From positions 1-45,096 of the forward strand of contig VBAQ01000077.1 in the NCBI GenBank assembly GCA_005883765.1: DNA of 45,096 nt, given 5' to 3'. The position numbers and the translations under genes are program-made. The notes beneath the pieces were generated by a model. It saw nothing but the letters and a program-made list of their open reading frames with translations, did not search any database and was not told the DNA's origin. Below, piece by piece: positions 26,345-34,191 of this stretch. This DNA comes from Bacteroidota bacterium. Its GTDB lineage: Bacteria; Bacteroidota; Bacteroidia; Chitinophagales; Chitinophagaceae. Each line of letters begins with the position of its first letter. Position 1 is the first letter of the stretch.

Positions 26345-27679
26345 TTAAAACTTTTTGGTCAGTTCTGCCATTCTTTTTTCATAGGCAGGTTTTGTATACA
26401 ATAAGGCAATAATGCTGGCGATAAAAAAACCTCCGAGAGCAAAAATACTGTTACGCATGCTGCCACTTTGTTCCTCAACAAAACCAAAAATAAAAATGCC
26501 GATAACAAGGGCAATCTTTTCTGTTACGTCATAAAAGCTGAAGAATGAAGTGGTGTCCTGTGTTTCGGGCATTAACTTACTGTATGTGCTCCGGCTCATG
26601 CTTTGTATTCCTCCCATTACTAAGCCAACGATGGCCGCAAGTATGTAGAATGTTGTTTGGGTTTTTACAAGGTATCCTCCGACGCAAACACCAATCCATA
26701 TTATTACTGCGATGGTAATTACCCACCAATTGCCAATTCTTTTGCTAAGACGGCTCATTGCCCAGGCACCTACCATAGCTACTAATTGAATAATGATGAT
26801 CGTTATTAGAAGTTTCGGTTCATCTTTTGGATCAGGAAAAATTTCTTTTTTCCCGAATCCTGCTGCCACGAGCATGACTGTTTGTACCCCCATGCTATAT
26901 AGAAAAAAGCTGAATAGAAATCTTCCTAGGGATGGCATATGTTTCAGCTGGCTCCATACAAGACTTAGTTCATGAAATCCATTGATAAGAATGTGTTTTT
27001 TTGCTTTTCGCTCTGTTGATGAAGTTTCGGGCAGTCTTCTGAATGTTATCTGGGCAAAACCTATCCACCATAAGCCAGTAAGAAAAAAAGATAATCGTGC
27101 GCCAATAGTTTTATCTGCATCGCCTAATCCAAACCAGGTTGGTTTCAGGATGATCACAAAACAAATCATCTGCAACAATACACTGCCTATATAACCGAGG
27201 GCAAAGCCCTTTGCACTGATCCTGTCCTGGTCTTCCGGTGCCGCGATATCGGGTAAATAGGAATTATAAAAAACAAGACTGCTCCAGAAACCCCACGCTG
27301 CCATTGCAAATGCAATAATTCCGAATTCGATATTATCCTTTGTAAAAAAGAAAAGAGTCATACAAGCTGCGGCTCCTAAATAACAAAATCCCTTTAGCCA
27401 GTTTTTTTTATTTCGCTTATAATCGGCAATTGAACTAAGAATGGGTGAGCTGAATGACACCACGAGAAAAACGATGGCGAGGGCATAATCCTGCAAAGCC
27501 GTATTAATAAATCTTCTTCCAAAAAAATTTACATAAGATTTTTCTCCGGAATGTGCGGCTGCGGTAATGCCTACGTAATAAGCCGGAAAAATTGTGGACG
27601 TAATGACAAGATTATATGCTGAGTTGGCCCAATCGTACATGGCCCAACCATTAATTACTTTTTTGGAAGCCGTTTGCAT
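26345..27679 (-). CDS. MFS transporter, UMF1 (Atg22-like) family
   Basis: A 444-residue protein with about 12 transmembrane segments. The opening motif VINGWAMYDWANSAYNLVI is diagnostic of the UMF1/Atg22-like branch. A later segment GGIQSMSRSTYSKLMPE is also characteristic. In yeast, Atg22 exports amino acids from the vacuole; the bacterial members have no settled substrate. It is transcribed 7 bases ahead of the MBL hydrolase, and the pair may be functionally linked. It lies 62 bases downstream of uppP on the same strand. Confidence 0.92.
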   Translation of the reverse strand: MQTASKKVINGWAMYDWANSAYNLVITSTIFPAYYVGITAAAHSGEKSYVNFFGRRFINTALQDYALAIVFLVVSFSSPILSSIADYKRNKKNWLKGFCYLGAAACMTLFFFTKDNIEFGIIAFAMAAWGFWSSLVFYNSYLPDIAAPEDQDRISAKGFALGYIGSVLLQMICFVIILKPTWFGLGDADKTIGARLSFFLTGLWWIGFAQITFRRLPETSSTERKAKKHILINGFHELSLVWSQLKHMPSLGRFLFSFFLYSMGVQTVMLVAAGFGKKEIFPDPKDEPKLLITIIIIQLVAMVGAWAMSRLSKRIGNWWVITIAVIIWIGVCVGGYLVKTQTTFYILAAIVGLVMGGIQSMSRSTYSKLMPETQDTTSFFSFYDVTEKIALVIGIFIFGFVEEQSGSMRNSIFALGGFFIASIIALLYTKPAYEKRMAELTKKF

Positions 27680-27741
27680 GCAGTCTTTTTTGGCAGTTGA
27701 AATTAGTATTTCACCCCTTCAGCACAAATTTATTTAATCAA

Positions 27742-28557
27742 TCACCTGGGAAGATAACCAGCTATCATCATCAACAATAAAACAATTCCGACAATGATCC
27801 GATAATATCCAAAAATTCTAAATCCATGTTTTTGCAGGTAGCCGATAAAAAATTTAATGGCCAGGATGGCTACAACGAAAGCCACAAGGTTTCCTATACC
27901 TAAAACCATTAAATTATGATGGTCTTTAAGAATCCCTGGGTTAACCTTGTATGTCTTTAATATTTTGTACCCTGTTGCTGCAAGCATCGTTGGCACAGCA
28001 AGAAGAAAAGAGAATTCAGCAGCCAATTGTCTTGTGAGTTTTTGTTGCATGCCACCGATGATGGAGGCTGCACTGCGACTAACCCCCGGCACCATCGCGA
28101 TCACTTGCCAGACACCAATGAAAAAAGCTTTTTGGAGACTTATTCCTTCTTCGGTTTGGACAGTTGGGCTTTCGAAGTAATTATCAATTAAAACCAGCAC
28201 AATGCCACCCAACAGCATAGTTATGACCACGATGGTAGTACTTTCAAGCAGTGTATCGATCTTGTTAGAAAATAAATATCCAAAAAACAATGCGGGTATC
28301 ACAGCGACAATAAGTTTTAGATAAAATCGCCAGCGACTGCCCCCCGTAGTTATTGGCGTAAAGAATTTTTTCCAATATAAAACAACAACAGACAGAATAG
28401 CTCCCAATTGAATGGCAACTGTGAATAGCGTAGTGAAATCATCTTCTTTTACGCCTAAGAATTTCTCAGTAATGATCATGTGACCGGTCGAAGAAATAGG
28501 AAGGAATTCAGTAAGGCCTTCTACAATACCGATAATGATTGATTGGATGACATCCAT
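27742..28557 (-). CDS. uppP: Undecaprenyl-diphosphatase
   Basis: A 271-residue UppP (BacA family). It dephosphorylates undecaprenyl diphosphate on the outer face of the cytoplasmic membrane and so recycles the lipid carrier for peptidoglycan and other polymers. Motifs are IVEGLTEFLPISSTGHMI (12-28) and PGVSRSAASI in the second half. About eight hydrophobic segments are visible. ATG 28557 (MDVIQSII) is chosen; a longer in-frame start adds 18 polar residues. It follows ftsX and a DUF3098 gene on the same strand, an order I know from other Bacteroidota. Confidence 0.96.
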   Translation of the reverse strand: MDVIQSIIIGIVEGLTEFLPISSTGHMIITEKFLGVKEDDFTTLFTVAIQLGAILSVVVLYWKKFFTPITTGGSRWRFYLKLIVAVIPALFFGYLFSNKIDTLLESTTIVVITMLLGGIVLVLIDNYFESPTVQTEEGISLQKAFFIGVWQVIAMVPGVSRSAASIIGGMQQKLTRQLAAEFSFLLAVPTMLAATGYKILKTYKVNPGILKDHHNLMVLGIGNLVAFVVAILAIKFFIGYLQKHGFRIFGYYRIIVGIVLLLMMIAGYLPR

Positions 28558-28630
28558 AATCTGGTGCTGAAATAATTCAGATGAAGATATTCCTAATGCG
28601 GCAAACTGCAAATCCGCATTTCACACGTAT

Positions 28631-28897
28631 TTACTGTTTCGGTTTTCTGAAAATAGCAAAAACTTCAAGCACAAGACCGGCAACGATCAGGATGGGAGCA
28701 ACAGTGATTCTCCGCGCACTGTATACCTGGTCGGGATGAAATTGGTTCGGATCATCGCTCTTCCCTCCAGCCATCAACAGCAGGCCAATGGCCATCACTA
28801 TGATGCCGGCCAGCATCCACAGGTAATTATCTTTTTCAAAAATGGGAAACGTCTTTGTTTCTTTTGACGCTGCAGAAGAGTGTCTCTTTTCGGCCAT
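28631..28897 (-). CDS. DUF3098 family small membrane protein
   Basis: An 88-residue protein with two hydrophobic segments (about 26-44 and 66-82) around a short loop PDQVYSARRITVAP. This is the DUF3098 pattern. The N-terminus is polar and cytoplasmic. It lies between ftsX and uppP. That conserved position suggests a role in envelope growth or division, but no biochemical function is known. It is separated from ftsX by the heptamer hairpin at 28934-29015. Confidence 0.88.
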   Translation of the reverse strand: MAEKRHSSAASKETKTFPIFEKDNYLWMLAGIIVMAIGLLLMAGGKSDDPNQFHPDQVYSARRITVAPILIVAGLVLEVFAIFRKPKQ

Positions 28898-28933
28898 AAA
28901 TTATTTTGAGGGGTGCAAGATAGGAAAAAGGGC

Positions 28934-29015
28934 TGAGGTATGAGGTAGGAAGTCGGAGGTCAGAAGTCAGATAGCAAATGTCAACCTCATACTTCAGACC
29001 TCCGACCTCGTACCT
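28934..29015. repeat. Inverted heptamer array (GGAGGTC family) between ftsX and the DUF3098 gene
   Basis: The left arm from 28934 reads TGAGGTA, TGAGGTA, GGAAGTC, GGAGGTC, AGAAGTC, five perfect-length units. The right arm (about 28984-29015) carries the same words on the other strand (CCTCATA, CTTCAGA, CCTCCGA, CCTCGTA). The arms can pair over about 25 bases with a single 7-nt unit bulged out, and the right arm stops 2 bases from the ftsX stop codon. Confidence 0.75.
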
Positions 29016-29017
29016 TG

Positions 29018-29890
29018 TTAGTAAAGATCGTCAAGCTTCATGCGCAGGTATTTTAAAACACTGCGATGAGTACTGAAGAGGGTAATTCCAATGCCTAAAA
29101 TGATAAGAACAATAGCGAGCAGGATCATCATATTGGTGTCGTGCAATTTCTTGAAACCATCAAAAAAGTTTTCTGCCAGCAACAATAACAGATAAACGAT
29201 AGCAGTAGCAATGATCCCGCTTATGGCGCCATTCAAAATGGCACGCTTGTCAAGAGGTTTCGCGATAAACCAACGTGTGGCTCCCACCATTTGCATGGTC
29301 TTAATCAAAAAACGATTGCTGAACATGGCAAGGCGGATGGTGTTATCAATAAGAATGATGACCATAAGTGCGATCAGGATAGCAACAATTGAAAGTACGA
29401 TTCCAATCGCTCTGAAGTTTTTCATCATCGAACCGACAACTGCATTAGGGAACCTAACCTCGTCCACGTTTGGGTTTTGTGCGATATCAACTTGTATATT
29501 GCTGAGCTGAGCCGAGTCCACAAATTCATTCTTCAAAGTAAAGTCAATGCTCGGGGGCAACAGGCTGTTATCAATGAACTCTGTAAAATCTTCACCACCG
29601 CTCTTCAGCCATTCTTTTTTCGCGGTTTCTTTGTCCGTGTATTTTATGCTTTTTGTGTATGGCTTGGATGCAATGTAATTCTGAAGATTGATGCGGGCGG
29701 TATCTTTGACATTTTGCTTGAGGAACACATGTACCTCCACACTTTCCTTTAAATTCTGAATCAGTTTGCGTGAATTAATAGTGATCAGGCCAATTATACC
29801 AAAGAGGCATAACACTAAAGTTACACCGAGGATTGCCATGAAATAAGAAGGTTTTCCGCGTTTGATGGATGCTTTTCCGGATTGACTCAT
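29018..29890 (-). CDS. ftsX: Cell division protein FtsX
   Basis: A 290-residue FtsX-type permease. Topology: a short cytoplasmic N-terminus rich in Lys and Gly, TM1 at about 18-39, an extracytoplasmic domain (VEVHVFLKQNVKD to PNAVVGSM), then three C-terminal segments including IVLSIVAILIALMVIILIDN. The motif NTIRLAMFSNRFLIKTMQMV followed by GATRWFI is characteristic. With FtsE it transmits division signals to peptidoglycan hydrolases. ftsE is not next to it, as is common in Bacteroidota. Confidence 0.94.
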   Translation of the reverse strand: MSQSGKASIKRGKPSYFMAILGVTLVLCLFGIIGLITINSRKLIQNLKESVEVHVFLKQNVKDTARINLQNYIASKPYTKSIKYTDKETAKKEWLKSGGEDFTEFIDNSLLPPSIDFTLKNEFVDSAQLSNIQVDIAQNPNVDEVRFPNAVVGSMMKNFRAIGIVLSIVAILIALMVIILIDNTIRLAMFSNRFLIKTMQMVGATRWFIAKPLDKRAILNGAISGIIATAIVYLLLLLAENFFDGFKKLHDTNMMILLAIVLIILGIGITLFSTHRSVLKYLRMKLDDLY

Positions 29891-29918
29891 GATACTGAAT
29901 TTGATTTTAAAGCCGCGG

Positions 29919-29926
29919 CAAAAATA
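29919..29926 (-). promoter_or_regulatory. Candidate -7 box for ftsX
   Basis: On the minus strand this reads TATTTTTG, an exact TAnnTTTG match, 28 bases upstream of the ftsX ATG. The -33 element is unclear. Confidence 0.4.
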
Positions 29927-29948
29927 ACAGATTTAAAAGTGCAATCCG

Positions 29949-29956
29949 TATTTTTG
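29949..29956 (+). promoter_or_regulatory. Candidate -7 box for leuS
   Basis: TATTTTTG on the plus strand, divergent from the ftsX box 22 bases away. Transcription from here would give a leader of about 255 bases before leuS, containing a 19-codon ORF at 29971-30030. Confidence 0.35.
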
Positions 29957-30218
29957 CCACTCCCAAAACGATGATGTTACCATTATATTGCCGGAAGTCG
30001 ATGGGGACTTGGAAGTTGTATTTTTTTTAAATCTTCTTTCACATATTTACTCGACCTCCGTTGCCTCGACTCTTGTATTGCAACGATTCTGCTCAGCAAT
30101 CAACAATCTTGCCGAATAGCGATCTGAACGTACAAGTGAGTGACACAACAGGTGCTGAAGAGAATTACTAAAGTTGGAGCATAATAAAAAAACATACCAT
30201 AAGGAATCAGTAACAAGA

Positions 30219-33200
30219 ATGGAATACAAATTCAGAGATATTGAAAAAAAATGGCAGCAGTGGTGGAAGGAAAAGAATATTTACAAGGTTGAGAATGCCA
30301 GTAGCAAGCCCAAATGCTACGTGCTCGATATGTTTCCGTATCCGAGCGGAGCGGGATTGCATGTAGGGCATCCCCTGGGATATATTGCGAGCGATATTTT
30401 CGCAAGGTTCAAGCGATTAAAAGGGTTTAATGTACTACACCCGATGGGATATGATGCGTTTGGTCTGCCCGCAGAGCAGTATGCGATCGAACACGGCATT
30501 CACCCGGCTGTTTCGACGGAGAACAACATCAATATTTTTCGCAAGCAGTTAGACAATATTGGTTTTTGTTTTGACTGGAGTCGCGAAGTGCGTACGTGTG
30601 ATCCGAAATATTACAAATGGACACAATGGATTTTTTTGCAAATTTTTGATAGCTGGTTCAACCGAAAAATTCAAAAGGCCCAACGCATCAGCCAACTAAT
30701 GAAAATTTTCGGAGAAACAGGAAATCTACAGCATGAATTTCCAAATGAAAAATTTGAATTGCCTTCCGGCAAGACCCAATTCACTGCTGAGGAATGGAAA
30801 TCGTTTGATGAAAGGTTAAAACAGGAAATACTGATGCAGTACCGTTTGGCATACCTGGCCTATACGGATGTGAATTGGTGCGAAGCCCTGGGAACTGTTT
30901 TGGCAAATGATGAAGTGATCAATGGTTTGAGCTATCGGGGCGGATTCCCGGTAGTTAAAAAGAAGATGAGGCAATGGAGCCTGCGCATTACAGAATATGC
31001 CGATCGACTGTTGAAAGGCCTGGAAGAAATTGATTTCAGCGAGTCAATGAAAGATATTCAGACGAATTGGATCGGGAAGAGTAGCGGAGCGGAGATTTTG
31101 TTTCGAATACAAGCCCCAACCCAGTCTTCCCCTGAGGGGAAGGAGAGCCAGCGCACAGAGCCTCGGTATCGAACAGCACAAACTTCTTTGTACCATTTCA
31201 CAAAGATATTAGCCGAAGAAAAGAGAAAAAATCCCACACATGAAGAGATGTTGATGTGGCAAAGATTGAAAAATAATCAAACAGGTTTTCACATTCGCCG
31301 ACAACATATCATTGGAGCATACATGGTGGATTTTGCATGCCTTGATAAATTAGCAACGATAGAAATCGATGGAGCATATCACAATGAACCGGAGATAAGG
31401 AAATACGATGAGGCAAGAACAAAATTCTTAGAAGAAAATGGGTTTACCGAACTCCGGTATTCAAATAAAATGGTGAGAGCTGATATTGAAAAAGTAATCT
31501 CTGATATAATTTCTAAGCTGAGCAGCCTTCCTTCGGTTCCTAAAAAATCGGAATCTTCGAAAGTCTTCCCCTCAGGGGGAGATTTAGAGGGGGCTTCTTT
31601 TCGTGTTTACACCACCCGCCCTGATACGATTTTTGGGGTGGATTTCATGGTGCTGGCTCCCGAACATGAACTGGTCAAACAAATTACGGCCCCCCCGCAT
31701 TCGGAAGAAATAGAAAAATATCTTTTGTATGTGCAGGGTCGGAGCGAGGTTGAGCGAATGGCCGAAGTGAAAAAGATCACTGGTTGTTTCACCGGCGCCT
31801 ATGCCATTCATCCTTTTAATAAAAAACGAATTCCTGTTTGGGTATCTGAATATGTGTTGGTAGGCTATGGAACAGGAGCTATCATGGGGGTGCCTTGCGG
31901 AGATGAAAGAGACCATAAGTTTGCAAAGCATTTTAATATTCCAATCACAAATATTATTGGTGATTATTATAATGGTGAAGAAGCAAATCCAACAAAGGAT
32001 GCCGTTTTACAAAATAGTGATTTCCTCGATGGAATGGTAATGAGAGACGCGATTGAAGTGGCTATTGATAAAATGGAAGAATTAAAAGTAGGAGAGAGAA
32101 AAGTAAATTATAAAATGAGGGATGCAGGATGGAGTCGTCAGCGTTATTGGGGTGAACCGTTTCCCGTAATATTCAGAGATGATATTCCATATGCCATGGA
32201 CGAAAAAGATCTTCCCCTGGAATTACCACCCCTGAATGATTTCAGATCTGCAGGCACTGGTGAAGGCCCATTGGCTAACGCAAAAGACTGGGTACAGATC
32301 AGTGAGCATGAGAAGAGAGATACGAATACAATGCCGACACATGCGGGAGCAGCCTGGTATTTTCTTCGATATATGGATCCTCATAACGATAAAATTTTTG
32401 CCGAGAAGAAAAATCTTGATTACTGGGGACAGGTAGATGTATATATTGGAGGATCCGAACATGCAGTTGCGCATTTACTGTATTCCAGGCTTTGGGTAAA
32501 AATTTTGAATGATCTTGGTTACGTGGACTTCGATGAGCCGTTTAGAAAATTAATTAACCAGGGAAAAATAACCGGTGATTCGAGATTTGTGTATCGCATT
32601 CGTAACAAAAATATGTTCGTATCGTTCGGACTTAAAGATCAGTATGAAACCGATCCATTGCACGTAGATGTAAATATTGTAGATGGACTGGAATTGGAGA
32701 TAGATGCATTCAGAAATTGGAAACCTGATTTTGCAGATGCGGAATTTATTTTAGAGAATGGAAAATATATCTGCGGATCTGCCATTGAGAAAATGAGTAA
32801 ATCATATTTCAATGTTATTAATCCCGACACCGTTGTTGAAAAATATGGTGCCGATACATTCAGGATGTACGAAATGTTCCTTGGACCCCTTGAAGCTTCA
32901 AAACCCTGGGATATTAAAGGCATTGAAGGGGTGCATCGGTTCTTAAAAAAATTTTGGCGGTTGTATGTTGGTGAAGAAAAAGGTTTGATCGTCACAAATG
33001 AGCCGGCAACCAATGAAGAACTAAAGATTCTTCATCAGGCAATAAAAAAAATTCAAGAAGATACAGAACGATTCTCTTTCAATACCTGTGTGAGTGCTTT
33101 TATGATCGCCACGAATGTGCTTACCGATCTTAAATGTCACACGCGTTCAATTCTTGAGCCCTTGCTGATCTTGCTGGCTCCTTATGCGCCGCATATTGCC

Positions 33201-33509
33201 GAAGAACTGTATCAGCAATTAAGAAGCTCGAAAGTCCTCCCCTTAGGGGAGGATTTAGGTGGGGCCTCTTCCGTTGTTGATGCCACCTATCCACAGTTTG
33301 AAGAAAAATATGTGAAAGAATCTTCAAAAACTTATCCAGTTGCCATCAATGGTAAAACAAGAACCGAATTGACAATTGCGCTCGATGCTACTCAGCAGCA
33401 GGTTGAAGAACTTGTTTTAGCGAATGACGTCGTTAAAAAATGGATGGAAGGAAAACCACCGAAAAAAGTGATCTATGTGAAGAATAGGATGGTGAATGTA
33501 GTTGTGTAG
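30219..33509 (+). CDS. leuS: Leucine--tRNA ligase with two in-frame palindromic insertions, one carrying a DUF559 domain
   Basis: A 1096-residue leucyl-tRNA synthetase, well above the usual 860-930. It charges tRNA-Leu and edits mischarged products. Motifs: HVGH (48-51), KMSKS (858-862), and the editing-domain threonine-rich motif YTTRPDTIFG. Inserted at about residues 296-462 is a segment absent from normal LeuRS, between GAEILFRI and FRVYTTRPDT, the turn leading into the CP1 editing domain. It carries a DUF559 domain. A second insert of about 15 residues (SSKVLPLGEDLGGAS) lies in the C-terminal anticodon-binding region before VVDATYPQFEEKY. Removing both leaves a normal-looking synthetase. 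ATG 30219 gives the canonical MEYKFRDIEKKWQQWW; an upstream in-frame TTG is rejected. Confidence 0.96.
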   Translation: MEYKFRDIEKKWQQWWKEKNIYKVENASSKPKCYVLDMFPYPSGAGLHVGHPLGYIASDIFARFKRLKGFNVLHPMGYDAFGLPAEQYAIEHGIHPAVSTENNINIFRKQLDNIGFCFDWSREVRTCDPKYYKWTQWIFLQIFDSWFNRKIQKAQRISQLMKIFGETGNLQHEFPNEKFELPSGKTQFTAEEWKSFDERLKQEILMQYRLAYLAYTDVNWCEALGTVLANDEVINGLSYRGGFPVVKKKMRQWSLRITEYADRLLKGLEEIDFSESMKDIQTNWIGKSSGAEILFRIQAPTQSSPEGKESQRTEPRYRTAQTSLYHFTKILAEEKRKNPTHEEMLMWQRLKNNQTGFHIRRQHIIGAYMVDFACLDKLATIEIDGAYHNEPEIRKYDEARTKFLEENGFTELRYSNKMVRADIEKVISDIISKLSSLPSVPKKSESSKVFPSGGDLEGASFRVYTTRPDTIFGVDFMVLAPEHELVKQITAPPHSEEIEKYLLYVQGRSEVERMAEVKKITGCFTGAYAIHPFNKKRIPVWVSEYVLVGYGTGAIMGVPCGDERDHKFAKHFNIPITNIIGDYYNGEEANPTKDAVLQNSDFLDGMVMRDAIEVAIDKMEELKVGERKVNYKMRDAGWSRQRYWGEPFPVIFRDDIPYAMDEKDLPLELPPLNDFRSAGTGEGPLANAKDWVQISEHEKRDTNTMPTHAGAAWYFLRYMDPHNDKIFAEKKNLDYWGQVDVYIGGSEHAVAHLLYSRLWVKILNDLGYVDFDEPFRKLINQGKITGDSRFVYRIRNKNMFVSFGLKDQYETDPLHVDVNIVDGLELEIDAFRNWKPDFADAEFILENGKYICGSAIEKMSKSYFNVINPDTVVEKYGADTFRMYEMFLGPLEASKPWDIKGIEGVHRFLKKFWRLYVGEEKGLIVTNEPATNEELKILHQAIKKIQEDTERFSFNTCVSAFMIATNVLTDLKCHTRSILEPLLILLAPYAPHIAEELYQQLRSSKVLPLGEDLGGASSVVDATYPQFEEKYVKESSKTYPVAINGKTRTELTIALDATQQQVEELVLANDVVKKWMEGKPPKKVIYVKNRMVNVVV
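31104..31603 (+). mobile_element. Palindrome-bounded DUF559 element inserted in frame in leuS
   Basis: The termini are inverted repeats. The left end starts CGAATACAAGCCCC and continues to CTTCCCCTGAGGGGAAG (from 31125). The right end carries CTTCCCCTCAGGGGG (from 31564) and finishes GGGGGCTTCTTTTCG. The reverse complement of the right end matches the left over CCCCTGAGGGGAAG and AAGCCCC exactly. Each terminus is itself palindromic. Between them is a DUF559 domain (residues about 332-433 of LeuRS): EEKRKNPTHEEMLMWQRLKN, HIRRQHIIGAYMVDFAC, ATIEIDGAYHNE, KYDEARTKFLEENGF. These match the Vsr-like endonuclease fold, with the Asp of VDF, the Glu/Asp of IEIDG and the His of YHN. The reading frame is open throughout. 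No clear target-site duplication. Confidence 0.8.
33228..33273 (+). repeat. Second copy of the element terminus, in frame in leuS, no cargo
   Basis: Starts TCGAAAGTCCTCCCC, continues TTAGGGGAGGATTTAGG and ends GGGGCCTCTTCCG. It aligns end to end with 31557-31603, with about eight differences and one length change, and is read in the same frame (SSKV-P-G-DL-GAS in both). The core CCTCCCC-TTA-GGGGAGG is a perfect palindrome. Confidence 0.8.
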
Positions 33510-33551
33510 AAACACCTGGTGGAGAATGAATATCGACCAAGGAACAAGGAA

Positions 33552-33586
33552 TTTCGATCTACTTATTTCGGATTTCGGATTTTAAT
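33552..33586. repeat. Heptamer array (TTTCGGA family)
   Basis: Five units in register: TTTCGAT, CTACTTA, TTTCGGA, TTTCGGA, TTTTAAT. The word TTTCGGA is the same as in the array at 22405-22488. It lies in the gap between the convergent leuS and 33595 genes. Confidence 0.55.
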
Positions 33587-33594
33587 CGGACTCT

Positions 33595-34191
33595 TTAGGG
33601 GAGATGCGGCGGCTCTTCCTTTTTTAATTTGATCATCGCACTGCTATTTTCTGTACTTGCTAATTGTGCATCGTATCGTTTGTCGCCGACTATCGCAACC
33701 ATATAAGAAGTATTTGGAGGAATTTCCCCCAGGTTTTCTGCTACCATGATGAGCTCATTCGTTTCCTTCAGATCACTGACCGCTAATTTTACAACATAAG
33801 CTTTCTCAGTTAGATTGATGTGCTCAAAAATAAGTTTGCCGTTTAGAAAAAGAGAAATGGAATCACCGTCAATTTCTGCATTATCATAAAAGCGCAGTTC
33901 AATTGAATCCCCCGTTAATGTGATCTCCTTTTGAAAAACTTTTTCACGACTTGTAAATTTTTGCACAATGGAAGGTGCCGCAATTCTTGTTTCTCCAAAA
34001 GATGGACCCTGGACTGGTCTGTTTTCCTGTTTCGAAACAGGAACCATCACCAATTCTTTTTTCGCGGCAGAATCTTTTTCATCAGGCTGATCATTTTTTA
34101 CCAAAACGGGCTTCTGTTTATCTGCCATTGTATCAATGGAAGGCGTCATAGTAGTTGGTTGCAAAGCAATGGAGGAAACACTATCGATCAT
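33595..34191 (-). CDS. C-terminal part of a split conserved secreted protein
   Basis: A 198-codon frame whose ATG (34191) overlaps the stop of the upstream frame by ATGA. The N-terminal third is a Pro/Lys/Asp-rich linker. The rest is a compact domain: SREKVFQKEITLTGDSIELR, FYDNAEIDGDSISLFLNGKL, ELIMVAENLGEIPPNTSYMV and GDKRYDAQLASTENSSAMI. This domain is common at the C-terminus of secreted Chitinophagaceae proteins; function unknown. Its own frame continues upstream without a stop (WDFIINNYTVGANDPDM). That joins the 34188-34724 frame if one copy of the 17-bp tandem repeat at 34231-34264 is removed. It is therefore probably the 3' half of one gene. Confidence 0.7.
   Translation of the reverse strand: MIDSVSSIALQPTTMTPSIDTMADKQKPVLVKNDQPDEKDSAAKKELVMVPVSKQENRPVQGPSFGETRIAAPSIVQKFTSREKVFQKEITLTGDSIELRFYDNAEIDGDSISLFLNGKLIFEHINLTEKAYVVKLAVSDLKETNELIMVAENLGEIPPNTSYMVAIVGDKRYDAQLASTENSSAMIKLKKEEPPHLP

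Noticed and set aside
31104-31603. Intein in LeuRS
   Set aside because: No Cys/Ser/Thr at the left junction followed by intein block motifs, and no His-Asn at the right junction. The ends are palindromic DNA repeats instead.
31101-31603. TTTCG on both sides of the leuS element as a target-site duplication
   Set aside because: LeuRS normally has two facing beta strands here (FRI and FRV-like), so the similarity may be ancestral, and the element's own termini also end in CG.
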